Of a stretch of DNA of 64,000 nt, positions 26,874 to 36,041 are shown piece after piece. The notes under the pieces were generated by a model, which ran no database searches, was not told where the DNA came from, and saw only the letters and a list, made by a program, of their open reading frames with translations. Position numbers and translations under genes: made by a program. The DNA is from Halalkalicoccus paucihalophilus (lineage in GTDB: Archaea; Halobacteriota; Halobacteria; Halobacteriales; Halalkalicoccaceae): positions 62,001-126,000 of the forward strand of contig NZ_LTAZ01000017.1 of NCBI RefSeq assembly GCF_001593955.1, given 5' to 3'. Each line of letters starts with the position of its first letter. Position 1 is the first letter of the stretch.

Positions 26874-28124
26874 ATGTCTCACAGAGACGCGGGTGAAGTT
26901 ACCACACAAGGACAGGTCTCCGCGACGGGATCATCGGGGGTATCCAGACGCCGATACCTACAGACGAGCGCCCTACTTGGTACGACGGTGGGGTTGACGG
27001 GTTGTCTCGGCGGATCCGAGGATACCCTTACTGTCGGATTCGTACTGCCGTTTACGGGCGTCTACTCGCTGCTTGGCGAGAGCATCGTCAACGGGTTCGA
27101 ACAGTACCTCGACGAACAGGGCGGCGAGATCGGGGGCCAAGAAGTCGAGACGATCTCGAGAGACACGGAGGCCGACACCAATGCCGGCGTCTCCGCGACC
27201 CGCGAACTGCTCGTCGAGTCCAGGTCCGACGTGCTGGTCGGGCCTGTCTCGAGTGCGGTCGCGACCGCGATGATGCAGACGGTCGAAAACGAGTCAAGCG
27301 CGATTTGGCTCAACGCGAACGCGGGCGATTACCGCCTCGTTCAGGACGGTTGTCTGCCGTATCACTTTCGCACCTCGTTCAACGATTGGCAGACGAGCGC
27401 ACCACTGGCACCGTGGGTCTACGAGAACGTCGCGGACAACGTGTTTCTCGCGTACGCTGACTACGCGTTCGGGCAGAACTCGAAGCGATTCTTCGGAGAG
27501 GCCTTCGAGGAGGCTGGCGGTGAGGTCGTTGGCGAAGTCGGCGTTCCGCTCGGGACTGACGACTTCTCGCCCTACCTCGGCGAGATCGAGAACAGTGGTG
27601 CCGAAGCGGTCTACTCCTTTTTCGCCGGCAGCGACGCGGTTAACTACGTCACGCAGTTCCACGAGTTCGGCCTCGACCGGACGATGACCCAGACCGGAAG
27701 CGGCTTTCTACTCTCGGAGGATACGCTTCCCGCACAGGGTCAGGCGGCCCTCGGAAAATTCTCGCTTCTTCATTACACTCCCACGGATCAATCAGAGCGG
27801 AACCAGGAATTCGCCCAAAGCTACGCGGACACCCACGATACCCGACCGAACGTCTACGCGTGCCAAGGCTACGACTCGGCACAGGCGTTCGCCATGGCGA
27901 TCGAGGACGCTGGAAGTTCGGATCCTGACGACCTCGCCGGGTCGCTCAACGGCGCGGAGATCGATAGCCCGCGTGGGAGCTTTCGGTTCCACCCCAAGAC
28001 GAACGACCCGGTCCAGAACATGTACGTTCGCGAGGTCGTCGAGGGGAGTGACGGGCCTGAGAACCGGGTCGTCGACACGCTAGAGGACATCGATCTGCCA
28101 ACATGGGGCTGCAGCATAGACTGA
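26874..28124 (+). CDS. Liv-type ABC transporter substrate-binding lipoprotein
   Basis: A 416-residue periplasmic-binding-fold protein (type I, branched-chain amino acid family). VSRRRYLQ is a twin-arginine signal and the hydrophobic stretch ends in the lipobox TGCLGG, so it is exported folded and anchored by lipid. TVGFVLPFTGVYSLLGESI and EADTNAGVSATRELL are typical of this receptor family. It leads the operon with two permeases and two ATPases. The family also carries aromatic acids and amides, so the catabolic setting suggests an aromatic or branched acid as ligand. Confidence 0.9.
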   Translation: MSHRDAGEVTTQGQVSATGSSGVSRRRYLQTSALLGTTVGLTGCLGGSEDTLTVGFVLPFTGVYSLLGESIVNGFEQYLDEQGGEIGGQEVETISRDTEADTNAGVSATRELLVESRSDVLVGPVSSAVATAMMQTVENESSAIWLNANAGDYRLVQDGCLPYHFRTSFNDWQTSAPLAPWVYENVADNVFLAYADYAFGQNSKRFFGEAFEEAGGEVVGEVGVPLGTDDFSPYLGEIENSGAEAVYSFFAGSDAVNYVTQFHEFGLDRTMTQTGSGFLLSEDTLPAQGQAALGKFSLLHYTPTDQSERNQEFAQSYADTHDTRPNVYACQGYDSAQAFAMAIEDAGSSDPDDLAGSLNGAEIDSPRGSFRFHPKTNDPVQNMYVREVVEGSDGPENRVVDTLEDIDLPTWGCSID

Positions 28125-28173
28125 GAACGATGCTACGACACCTATTCCGATTGCCGAACGGATCGGAGGCGAT

Positions 28174-29043
28174 ATGATCGAGTCGCTCCTCCGGGCGACG
28201 CTGCTTGGCCTCCAGTTGGGAATGACGCTTGCGCTCGTCGCCGCCGGACTCACGCTCATCTTCGGGATGATGGACGTGATCAACTTCGCCCACGGGGCGC
28301 TATACATGTTCGGCGCGTACTTCGGCCTGCTCGTCGGCGAGAGCCTCGGGAGCTTTTGGCTCGCGCTGTTGCTCGCACCACTGATCGTCGGGCTGATCGG
28401 CGCCGCCATCGAAATCCTCTCGTTGCGTCCGCTGTACGGCCGCAACCCGCTGTATCACATCTTGCTCACGTTCGGGATCGCGATCATGGTCCAGGGGATC
28501 GTTGTCCAGATCTGGGGGTCACAGTCCCGTCGGATTCCGGCCCCCGACCTGCTCACCGGATCGGTCTCTTTCGGTCCTGTCACGTACCCGGTCTACTGGC
28601 TGTTCGTGCTCGTGCTCAGTACCGTATTGATCGGGACGATCTGGATCGCCATTGAACGCAGCGACCTCGGGATCCTCATGCGGGCGAGCGCCCACGACAC
28701 GGAGATGGTTGATGCTCTTGGCGTCGACGTCAAGAAGGTGTTCACCGGGGTGTTCGTCTTTGGGTCGGTGCTCGCGGCGGTCGCCGGCGTCTTGCTCGGC
28801 GCGTCGCGGTCGGTCCACCCTGGCATGGGATTCGGCGTCATCATCGAGGCGTTCGTCATCGTTGTCATCGGTGGGCTCGGTAGTTTCAAGGGAGCGATCT
28901 ACGCGGCGCTGTTGATCGGGCTCGTCATCGCTTACGGCGCCCTGATTGCGCCTGCGCTGACCGATCTATTCATCTTTACGCTGATGGCGGCAGTCCTGAT
29001 CGTGAAACCGAGCGGCCTGTTCGGCGCAACGGAGGCAGCCTGA
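28174..29043 (+). CDS. livH: ABC transporter permease, LivH type
   Basis: A 289-residue membrane protein with about eight hydrophobic segments. LTLIFGMMDVINFAHGALYMFGAY is the LivH signature near the N-terminus and GLGSFKGAIYAALLIGLV the C-terminal one. It forms the channel with the LivM protein, whose gene begins 1 base after this stop. Confidence 0.9.
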   Translation: MIESLLRATLLGLQLGMTLALVAAGLTLIFGMMDVINFAHGALYMFGAYFGLLVGESLGSFWLALLLAPLIVGLIGAAIEILSLRPLYGRNPLYHILLTFGIAIMVQGIVVQIWGSQSRRIPAPDLLTGSVSFGPVTYPVYWLFVLVLSTVLIGTIWIAIERSDLGILMRASAHDTEMVDALGVDVKKVFTGVFVFGSVLAAVAGVLLGASRSVHPGMGFGVIIEAFVIVVIGGLGSFKGAIYAALLIGLVIAYGALIAPALTDLFIFTLMAAVLIVKPSGLFGATEAA

Positions 29044-29044
29044 T

Positions 29045-30148
29045 ATGAAGTCAGTCATGAACCTCGCAGCCGACCTGAAAACGGCGATTGGAATAGGGGA
29101 GACCACGGGGCCAATTGGCGAACAAGTACTCTCCTCCCAGGGGCGACTCGCAGCACTGGTCGTCGCCGGCGTCCTGGCCGTGTTCGCTCCAGTCGCACAG
29201 GCATTTGAACCGTTCTGGCTGAACATTCTGACGCGAATGCTTGTGTTCGCACTACTCGCACTGAGCTTGGATTTCGTCTTCGGCTACGCTGGTCTCCTGT
29301 CGTTCGGACATGCAGCCATGTTCGGCGCCGGCGGATACGCAGCTGCACTCGCGATACGCGAAGTGACGACGAATGCACTGGTTGTCCTGCCGGCATCGAT
29401 GCTTGTAGGGGTCGCCGTCGCGGCGTTCATCGGCTGGTTCAGTGTCCGCGCAAAGGGGATCTACTTCGCGATGCTGACCCTTGCGTTCGCCCAGATGTTC
29501 TACGTGATCGTGTTTACGGACCTCCCCGCTACGGTGCTGGATGTCGAGACGATCACCGGCGGCGACGACGGTCTGTTCGGTATCCCGCTATACGAGGCCA
29601 TTGGAATCGACTTCACCTCGCGACTGCTATACTTCTACCTAACGCTCGTGCTCGTGTTGGTGTCGTTCGCCGTCCTCGTTCGGGTGGCGAACTCACCCTT
29701 TGGCCGTACGATGCAGGGGATTCGTGAGAATGAAGAACGCATGCAGTTCATCGGTTACGACGTCCAGCGGTACAAACTCCTCGCGTTCTCGATCAGTGGC
29801 GGGTTCGCTGGACTGGCTGGTGGGCTGTACGTGCCGTTCCAGAGCGTTGCACAGCCCGGACTACTGCACTGGACGATCAGCGGCGAACTTGTCGTAATGT
29901 TGTTGCTTGGCGGGATGGGGACCCTCTGGGGTCCGATGCTGGGCGGTGCGCTCGTCATCTACCTCGAAGAACGCCTCGCCGGCTTCGCGACCTGGGAGAT
30001 CATCCTCGGGAGTGTGTTCGTCGTCGTGGTTATATTTGCACCCCGAGGGCTCGCCGGCACGCTCATTTCGATCAAAAATGACCCACGTAACACGATTACC
30101 CATGTGAAACAGGCACTTCGAAACTACGTAGAGAAGGTGAGAGGATGA
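29045..30148 (+). CDS. livM: ABC transporter permease, LivM type
   Basis: A 367-residue membrane protein with the LivM signature LSFGHAAMFGAGGYAAALA, the coupling segment NSPFGRTMQGIRENEERMQFIGYD, and GGMGTLWGPMLGGALVIYLEE near the end. It overlaps the ATPase gene livG by 4 bases. The first 40 residues precede the first membrane span and are probably cytoplasmic. Confidence 0.9.
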   Translation: MKSVMNLAADLKTAIGIGETTGPIGEQVLSSQGRLAALVVAGVLAVFAPVAQAFEPFWLNILTRMLVFALLALSLDFVFGYAGLLSFGHAAMFGAGGYAAALAIREVTTNALVVLPASMLVGVAVAAFIGWFSVRAKGIYFAMLTLAFAQMFYVIVFTDLPATVLDVETITGGDDGLFGIPLYEAIGIDFTSRLLYFYLTLVLVLVSFAVLVRVANSPFGRTMQGIRENEERMQFIGYDVQRYKLLAFSISGGFAGLAGGLYVPFQSVAQPGLLHWTISGELVVMLLLGGMGTLWGPMLGGALVIYLEERLAGFATWEIILGSVFVVVVIFAPRGLAGTLISIKNDPRNTITHVKQALRNYVEKVRG

Positions 30149-30933
30149 CACAGAGCTATACCACTGATCCAACGGACGGAGACGCCGAACCGATACTCTC
30201 GACCGATGACTTGACCAAGAAGTTCGGGACGTTGACGGCGGTTGACGGGGTTTCATTGGAGATCCCTGCCGACCGGATCACATCGATAATCGGTCCGAAC
30301 GGCGCGGGCAAAACCACGCTGTTCAACCTCTTTACAGGTAAGTACGAACCGACGGAGGGTCGAATAGCGCTCCGTGGTGACCGAATCGACGGGAAAGAGC
30401 CGCACCACCTTGTCGAGCGTGGGCTGGTCCGGTCGTTTCAGATAAACAATTTCTTCGCGGATCTCACTGCCCGCGAGAACGTCAGACTGGCGACGCAAGC
30501 CCCCTACACCGGGTTCCGACCGCGGGACTTCCTCGCCCACCATCGCGATCTCGATGTGGCGACTGAGTCAGCTAATCGAATCCTGGAGCGCGTTCACCTG
30601 TCAAACGTGGCCGACGAGACGGCATCGAATCTCTCTTACGGACAGCGCCGACATCTGGAGATAGGGATCTCGCTCGCAGCCGATCCCGACCTCTTTCTGA
30701 TGGACGAGCCGACGGCCGGGATGAGTCCCGAAGAAACACGAGAGACAGTCGAACTGGTCGAGGAGATCGCATCGGATATCACGTTGATACTTATCGAACA
30801 CGACATGCATATCGTTATGGACATCTCCGATCAAATCGTAGTCATGAACGAAGGAATGGTCCTGGCACGGGGGACTCCCGATCAGATCCGAAACGACGAA
30901 CGGGTTCAGCGGGCCTACTTGGGGAGTGAGTGA
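30145..30933 (+). CDS. livG: ABC transporter ATPase, LivG type
   Basis: A 262-residue ATPase with Walker A GPNGAGKTT, signature LSYGQRRHLEIG, Walker B DLFLMDEPTAG and the H-loop EHDMHIVMD. LVRSFQINNFFADLTARENV is characteristic of LivG. It powers import together with LivF. Confidence 0.92.
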   Translation: MTQSYTTDPTDGDAEPILSTDDLTKKFGTLTAVDGVSLEIPADRITSIIGPNGAGKTTLFNLFTGKYEPTEGRIALRGDRIDGKEPHHLVERGLVRSFQINNFFADLTARENVRLATQAPYTGFRPRDFLAHHRDLDVATESANRILERVHLSNVADETASNLSYGQRRHLEIGISLAADPDLFLMDEPTAGMSPEETRETVELVEEIASDITLILIEHDMHIVMDISDQIVVMNEGMVLARGTPDQIRNDERVQRAYLGSE

Positions 30934-30934
30934 A

Positions 30935-31702
30935 ATGAGTGAACTCACTGACGTTGGCGGCGAGAATGACGCGCGTCCGCGCTCCAGTAGCAGTCGACGA
31001 TTAACCGTCGACTCGATCGAGACCTATTACGGGGACAGCCACGTGTTGTTCGATGTCTCGCTCTCTGTTGGCGATGGGGAGATCGTCGCACTCGTCGGCC
31101 GCAACGGGGCCGGCAAGACGACGACGCTCCGCAGTATCATGGGGCTGACGCCGGCTAAATCGGGCCGGATCGAAAAGGACGGCGAGTCGATCCACGGATT
31201 GGATCCCCACCAAGTCCGAAAGCGGGGGATCTCGTGGATCCCCGAGGAACGGCGCGTCTTCGGCGGGTTGACTGTTGATGAGAACCTCCGACTGGCGGCC
31301 CACACCGCCGATACCGACCAGCGAGAGCGGATCGAGGAGGTCTACGATCGGTTCTCGCGCCTCGACGAGCGTCGCACTCAGAAGGCCGGCACGATGAGCG
31401 GCGGAGAACAACAGATGCTCGCCATCGCACGGGCGCTGTTGGGTCCCGAAACCGACCTCCTGTTGCTCGACGAACCGAGCGAAGGACTCGCCCCGCAGAT
31501 CGTCAAGGACGTCGAGTCGATCATCCGTGAACTCAACGAGGAGGGCGTGACGGTCCTGCTCGTCGAACAGAATGCCGAGATGGCTCTTGGATTAGCTGAT
31601 CGGGCGTACGTACTCGAAACGGGCGAGATCGTTCACGAATCGTCGGCTGACGAACTGCTCGCGGATCGGTCAGCAATGGAGCAGTATCTGGGGGTCCAGT
31701 AA
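30935..31702 (+). CDS. livF: ABC transporter ATPase, LivF type
   Basis: A 255-residue ATPase with Walker A GRNGAGKTT, ISWIPEERRVFGGLTVDENL (Q-loop region typical of LivF), signature MSGGEQQMLAIARAL and Walker B LLLLDEPSEGLAP. ATG 30935 is preferred over a GTG at 30926 that overlaps livG. The first 25 residues are polar and unconserved. Its stop overlaps a small frame (TAATG). Confidence 0.92.
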   Translation: MSELTDVGGENDARPRSSSSRRLTVDSIETYYGDSHVLFDVSLSVGDGEIVALVGRNGAGKTTTLRSIMGLTPAKSGRIEKDGESIHGLDPHQVRKRGISWIPEERRVFGGLTVDENLRLAAHTADTDQRERIEEVYDRFSRLDERRTQKAGTMSGGEQQMLAIARALLGPETDLLLLDEPSEGLAPQIVKDVESIIRELNEEGVTVLLVEQNAEMALGLADRAYVLETGEIVHESSADELLADRSAMEQYLGVQ

Positions 31703-31788
31703 TGAGTAAAACGTGTTATGAGCACTGTGAGGATATGCAGCGGGACTTGCCACATCAAGAGGAGGTGATCATCAGTGTTGCGTACTGA
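31702..31788 (+). CDS. Possible 28-residue leader peptide between livF and the isomerase gene
   Basis: ATG 31702 overlaps the livF stop (TAATG) and the frame ends at 31788, inside the next gene. The peptide MSKTCYEHCEDMQRDLPHQ... has two cysteines and matches no family I know. Its main interest is positional: it covers the next gene's ribosome-binding site and would couple translation from livF. It may equally be chance. Confidence 0.3.
   Translation: MSKTCYEHCEDMQRDLPHQEEVIISVAY
31760..31770 (+). promoter_or_regulatory. Unusually complete Shine-Dalgarno sequence
   Basis: AGGAGGTGATC pairs over 11 bases with the conserved 16S rRNA 3' end (GATCACCTCCT). The GGAGG core ends 9 bases before the GTG at 31775, which supports that start codon. 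Such complete matches are rare in haloarchaea, where many genes are leaderless. Confidence 0.7.
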
Positions 31789-32578
31789 GTATGTTCATGA
31801 CGAGGTCCGTGTCGAGTACATCGAGGACGAACAGGTCGCTCGATTAGTGATGGAATCTGGAGAGACCACATTAAATACGTTTCAGCCACAGAAGGTCGAG
31901 TCGATGGCGGCCGCCGTTAGAGACCTCGATGCCGTCGGCTGTCTCGTACTCTACGGAGAGTCGGGATTCTCCGCCGGTGCCGACCTCGGGGCAATCGAGC
32001 GGACGCCACAGGAGATGCGCCCCGCGAGAATCGATACGATCGCCGCGGCGTCGAACCGCTTCATACGAGCAGTCCGAGAATTCCCCGCACCCGTCATCGC
32101 GGCCGTCTCAGGGGTCGCTGCCGGCGGCGGGCTCGGGTTCGTCCTCGCGTCGGACCTCGTCTTCATGCACGCCGAGGCCGTGCTTAACACCGCATACGCG
32201 CGCGTCGGACTGACCCCCGACAATGCGACGCCCTTTTTCCTCGTCAACACCGTCGGGCCGTACAAAGCCAGAGAGCTGCTGTTCGAGCCGGAGCCAATCA
32301 CAGCTACCCAGGCGGTCGACCTCGGTCTCGCCAATGACGCATACGACGTCCCCGAATCCGAGTTCCTCGACGCCGTCACGGCCCGGGGGGCGACGCTTGC
32401 CGCCGGTCCGACCGAGGTGTACGCGAAGACCAAGGCACTGGTCGAGACGGCGTTCGAGGGCTCGCTCGACCAGCACCTCGAACGCGAACGGGTCGCGATT
32501 AAGGACGTGAGCGGTTCTGACGCGTTCGATGAGGGGCTGTCGGCGTTCCTCGAGAAACGGGCACCCGAGTGGGATTGA
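31775..32578 (+). CDS. paaG: Crotonase-family protein, PaaG-like isomerase
   Basis: A 267-residue crotonase-fold protein lacking both hydratase glutamates. The first site reads GVAAGGGLGFVLASDL (Gly for Glu). The second reads NTAYARVGLTPDNATPFFL instead of PEIxLG. PaaG, the 1,2-epoxyphenylacetyl-CoA isomerase, also lacks these Glu and uses an Asp in a segment of the form KIGLVPDSGGTW; the Asp in GLTPDNAT aligns with it. With the epoxidase encoded about 10 kb away, conversion of ring epoxide to oxepin-CoA is a good prediction. GTG at 31775 is chosen because of the strong ribosome-binding site. The symbol is inferred, not proven. Confidence 0.7.
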   Translation: MLRTEYVHDEVRVEYIEDEQVARLVMESGETTLNTFQPQKVESMAAAVRDLDAVGCLVLYGESGFSAGADLGAIERTPQEMRPARIDTIAAASNRFIRAVREFPAPVIAAVSGVAAGGGLGFVLASDLVFMHAEAVLNTAYARVGLTPDNATPFFLVNTVGPYKARELLFEPEPITATQAVDLGLANDAYDVPESEFLDAVTARGATLAAGPTEVYAKTKALVETAFEGSLDQHLERERVAIKDVSGSDAFDEGLSAFLEKRAPEWD

Positions 32579-32581
32579 ACT

Positions 32582-33388
32582 ATGGTCCCGGAAGACGACG
32601 ACCGAGGCATGCAGTTCGACACGCTCGATCTGGCTGTAGAGGAGAACGGGATCGCAACGCTTCGGCTCGCGAACGATCCGGTCAACGCGATTAGCCAGCG
32701 CATGCGCCACGACCTGGCCGAGGCGCTCGACGTACTGCGCGAGGACCGCGTTCGCGTCGTGATCGTCATGGGCACGGAGGAGGTGTTCTCGGTCGGTGCC
32801 GACGTCGCCCTCTTCGAGGAGGCCCAGGGCTGGACGACCACAGAGTTCCGGGCGAACTCGCGGGTTCTGGGCCGCGTCTTCGACGGACTCGAGACGATGG
32901 AGAAACCAGTTCTGGCCGCGATCGACGGGACCTGCGTCGGTGGCGGCCTCGAACTCGCGCTGGCGTGTGACGTCCGGATCGCTGCGCCCGACGCGACGCT
33001 CGGCTTCCCTGAGCACAATATCGGGCTGCTCCCCGGCCTCGGGGGCTGTTCGCGGTTCGTCCACCTCGTAGGCCCCGGCCGGGCCAAGGACATGATCTTC
33101 AGCGAGGAACTCATCGACGGCGAGCGTGCGGGGGAGATCGGGCTGGTCGAGCGCGTCGAGGACGCTCCCGAAGTCGCAGCCCGCGCGTATGCCGAATCGC
33201 TGCTCGACCGGCCGCCACAGGCGCTCGGGCTGGCGAAGCGGGTTGTCAACGCGGCGCGCGACACGGACACCCGGTCGGCCGGTCTGCTCGAATCGCTCGC
33301 ACAGAGCACCCTGTTGGACACCGACGACCACCGCGAAGGAATCGCGGCCTTCCGCGAGAAGCGCGATCCTGATTTTTCCGGGGAGTGA
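32582..33388 (+). CDS. Enoyl-CoA hydratase
   Basis: A 268-residue crotonase-fold enzyme with both catalytic glutamates, in CVGGGLELALACDV and GFPEHNIGLLPGLGG. The oxyanion loop FSVGADVALFEE is normal. It starts 3 bases after the PaaG-like gene, so they are co-transcribed. ATG 32609 (MQFDTLDLAV) is an alternative start. It probably hydrates an enoyl-CoA made during breakdown of the opened ring. Confidence 0.87.
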   Translation: MVPEDDDRGMQFDTLDLAVEENGIATLRLANDPVNAISQRMRHDLAEALDVLREDRVRVVIVMGTEEVFSVGADVALFEEAQGWTTTEFRANSRVLGRVFDGLETMEKPVLAAIDGTCVGGGLELALACDVRIAAPDATLGFPEHNIGLLPGLGGCSRFVHLVGPGRAKDMIFSEELIDGERAGEIGLVERVEDAPEVAARAYAESLLDRPPQALGLAKRVVNAARDTDTRSAGLLESLAQSTLLDTDDHREGIAAFREKRDPDFSGE

Positions 33389-33476
33389 CGCGCCATCACC
33401 CGATCCCGCCCCCGGTAACGCCCCGTCGTTTGCCGGTTCCTGTAGGCTAGTAGTGATCGACGGTCCATGAGAGAGC

Positions 33477-34322
33477 GTGCAAACGATCACCTCCCATCGG
33501 GTGCAGTTCGGCGAGCTCGCGGGACCCCTGATACACGGCGCGACAGTCTTCGACTGGCAACTGATCGCCACCCAGCAGGTGGCGGCAGCTGTCGAGTACT
33601 CCTTCGGTGAGATCCTCGACGACGGCGGGATCCCATTCGCACCGGTGGTCGTGGGTACCACTATTGAACGATACCCCACCATCGAGGACCGCGTCGACGT
33701 CGACGTCGTCCCCCTAAATGTCGGGACCTCCAGCGTCGAACTCCTCTACGAGATGACCGACCGCGAGGGCGGCACGCTGGCGACCGCGCGGATGACCCAC
33801 GTGACGATCGGTCCGGACGGCACCGCCCTCCCGCTCCCCGATCGGGTGCGATCGGCGTTCACCGACCAGCTGGTCGACTGGGACCCCGAAGTCGGCCCGG
33901 GCGAGGCGACCGATAGCGACGGTGGGAGCCACCCGACGTTCGAATCGTCGGTCCCGATCCGGAGCCCGCACATCGAGGGGGCAAAGCTGGCGTACTTCGA
34001 GGAGTACCCCCGGTTCGCCGGGATTGCTCTGGAGGAGTTCCTCCGCGAGCGGGGGACGAGCCTCGGGGAACTGAGCGGCGAGAAACAGCCCTTCCGACTG
34101 CGCGACTGGCGCTGGGAGCACACGGCGCCGGTCCCCTTCGAGTCGACCCTGCGCGTCAAGTGCGACGTGATCGCCGTCGATCGCGAGACGGTCCGCGTCG
34201 AGCATACCCTGTTCGCCGACGACCAGGTCAGTATTAAGGGAATCACCGAGTACGGCTGTTTCGACCGCTCTGGGGCGGCCGTGCCGTTCGATGAGTCGAT
34301 GCTCGTTCCCTTCGAATCCTGA
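33477..34322 (+). CDS. Double-hotdog acyl-CoA thioesterase-like protein
   Basis: A 281-residue protein with two hotdog-like halves. The first contains RYPTIEDRVDVDVVPLNVGTSSVELLYEM and the second IEGAKLAYFEEYPRFAGIALEEFLRERG followed by STLRVKCDVIAVDRETVRVEHTL. This is the layout of 4-hydroxybenzoyl-CoA/acyl-CoA thioesterases. The GTG at 33477 is the only fitting start. It may release CoA from dead-end or toxic intermediates, the role PaaI has in bacteria, but it is not a PaaI orthologue by size. Confidence 0.7.
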   Translation: MQTITSHRVQFGELAGPLIHGATVFDWQLIATQQVAAAVEYSFGEILDDGGIPFAPVVVGTTIERYPTIEDRVDVDVVPLNVGTSSVELLYEMTDREGGTLATARMTHVTIGPDGTALPLPDRVRSAFTDQLVDWDPEVGPGEATDSDGGSHPTFESSVPIRSPHIEGAKLAYFEEYPRFAGIALEEFLRERGTSLGELSGEKQPFRLRDWRWEHTAPVPFESTLRVKCDVIAVDRETVRVEHTLFADDQVSIKGITEYGCFDRSGAAVPFDESMLVPFES

Positions 34323-34332
34323 TCCCGACGCG

Positions 34333-35157
34333 TCAGCGTCCTCGCCACTCGGGGTCGCGGTCCTCGAAGAACGCGTCAATCCCCTCGTTCTTGTCCTCGG
34401 TCGCGAACAGTTGCGAGAACAGTTCGGCTTCGTAGTCGATACCCGACGAGAGGTCCATCCGCGCGCTCGCCTGGACCGCGGTCTTCGCGAACTCGAGGGC
34501 GACCGGGCTCTTTTCGGCCATCGATCCCGCGAGGTCGTAGACGCGCTCGTCGAAGTTCTCGGGGACCTCCTCGACGAGGCCGATTTCCGCGGCTTGCTCG
34601 GCGTCGATCAGCTCGCCAGAGAGAATCAGCCGCATCGCTTGTCCCTGCCCAACCAGTCGCGGCAGGCGTTGGGTTCCTCCGCCGCCGGGAACGATCCCGA
34701 GGTTGATCTCGGGCTGGCCGAGCTTCGCGCGTTCGTGGGCGATCCGGACGTCGCAGGCCTGCGCGAGTTCGCAGCCGCCGCCCAGCGCGTGGCCGTTGAT
34801 ACGGGCGATCACCGGCTTCGAAAGGTCGGCGACCCGCTCGTAGATCCGCGGTCGTTTGCTTGCCTCTCGCTGCTCGATCGCGTCGCGCTCGCGGAGTTCG
34901 CTCACGTCGGCCCCGGCGACGAATGCCTTCCCGTCGTCGTCGCCGGTCAGGACGACCACCCTGACGCGGTCGTCGTCCTCAATCGCCTCGAGCACGTCCG
35001 AGAGCTCTGCCCGTAACTGCGCGTCGAGCGCGTTTCTCGCTTCCGGGCGTGAGAGCGTCACGGTTGCGACGCCGTCGACCCGGTCGCCGACGGCCACCGA
35101 GACGGTCGAACACTCGGCGCCGACGGCCTCGGAGTTCGGATCGGCGCTCTCGCTCAT
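34333..35157 (-). CDS. Enoyl-CoA hydratase (PaaF-type role)
   Basis: A 274-residue crotonase-fold enzyme with both catalytic Glu, in LGGGCELAQACDVRIA and GQPEINLGIVPGGGGTQRL, which are near consensus for enoyl-CoA hydratase. KAFVAGADVSELRER is the oxyanion loop. It overlaps the 3-hydroxyacyl-CoA dehydrogenase gene by 4 bases, so the two consecutive beta-oxidation steps are co-translated, as with PaaF and PaaH. Confidence 0.9.
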   Translation of the reverse strand: MSESADPNSEAVGAECSTVSVAVGDRVDGVATVTLSRPEARNALDAQLRAELSDVLEAIEDDDRVRVVVLTGDDDGKAFVAGADVSELRERDAIEQREASKRPRIYERVADLSKPVIARINGHALGGGCELAQACDVRIAHERAKLGQPEINLGIVPGGGGTQRLPRLVGQGQAMRLILSGELIDAEQAAEIGLVEEVPENFDERVYDLAGSMAEKSPVALEFAKTAVQASARMDLSSGIDYEAELFSQLFATEDKNEGIDAFFEDRDPEWRGR

Positions 35158-36041
35158 CGCCCCCCCTCCAGGTCGCCGCTAACGCCGACGACCTCGCCCT
35201 CGTCCCAGACGTAAAAGCCCTCGCCGCTTTTCCTGCCGAGCTTGCCCGCACGGACCTTCTGGCGCAGTAACTGGGGCGGGCGGAACCGCTCGCCGAGTTC
35301 CTCCTGGAGATACTCCAAGATGTCGAGGCGGACGTCAAGGCCGACGACGTCCGTGAGCTCGATCGGTCCCATCGGGTGGTTGTAGCCCAGTTCCATCGCC
35401 CGGTCGATCGCACGTGGTCCGGCGACGCCAGTCTCGAGCATCCGGACCGCCTCGACCCCGAGGGCGACACCCAGCCGCGAGGAGGCGAAGCCCGCCGAGT
35501 CCCGGACCGTGACCGGCTCTTTGCCGATCTCCTCGACGAACCCCTCGGCGAACGCGACGGTCGCCTCGTCGGTCTGCTCGGCGACGACGATCTCGACGAG
35601 CCCCATGATGTGAACCGGGTTGAAGAAGTGAAGCCCGATCGCCCGCCCGGGTCGGTCAAGCACGCTCGCGATCTCCGTGACCGACAGCGAGGAGGTGTTC
35701 GAGGCAAGGACCGCCTCCTCGGGCGCAGCGGCCTTGACCTCCTCGAAGGTGTCGTGTTTGATTCCGAGGTCCTCCGGGACCGCCTCGATGACGAGGTCCG
35801 CCCCGTCGACAGCCTCCTCGAGGTCGGTCGTCGTCCCGATCCGATCGAGCGTCGTGGCCTTCTCCTCTTGGCTGACCTTCCCCCGATCGACGCCCCCCTG
35901 GAGGTTCGACTCGATCGCGTCGAGGCCGTCCTCGAGGATCGCGTTGTCGATGTCCCGGATCGTGACGGCGTTTCCGGCCTGTGCGGCTATCTGTGCGATG
36001 CCGTGGCCCATGGTGCCGGCACCAAGTACTGTGACGCGCAT
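35154..36041 (-). CDS. 3-hydroxyacyl-CoA dehydrogenase
   Basis: A 295-residue NAD-dependent enzyme. VLGAGTMGHGIAQIAAQAG is the dinucleotide-binding motif. LVIEAVPEDLGIKHDTFEEV and the catalytic His in GLHFFNPVHIMGLVEIV are present, and the C-terminal domain has GYNHPMGPIELTDVVGLD. It is first in a two-gene operon with the enoyl-CoA hydratase. It would act as PaaH in the phenylacetate pathway or in general beta-oxidation. Confidence 0.92.
   Translation of the reverse strand: MRVTVLGAGTMGHGIAQIAAQAGNAVTIRDIDNAILEDGLDAIESNLQGGVDRGKVSQEEKATTLDRIGTTTDLEEAVDGADLVIEAVPEDLGIKHDTFEEVKAAAPEEAVLASNTSSLSVTEIASVLDRPGRAIGLHFFNPVHIMGLVEIVVAEQTDEATVAFAEGFVEEIGKEPVTVRDSAGFASSRLGVALGVEAVRMLETGVAGPRAIDRAMELGYNHPMGPIELTDVVGLDVRLDILEYLQEELGERFRPPQLLRQKVRAGKLGRKSGEGFYVWDEGEVVGVSGDLEGGR

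Noticed and set aside
31951-33682. Two minus-strand frames over 500 codons opposite the crotonase genes
   Set aside because: Antisense of two genes with intact catalytic motifs; the composition is Ser/Arg-rich and not haloarchaeal.
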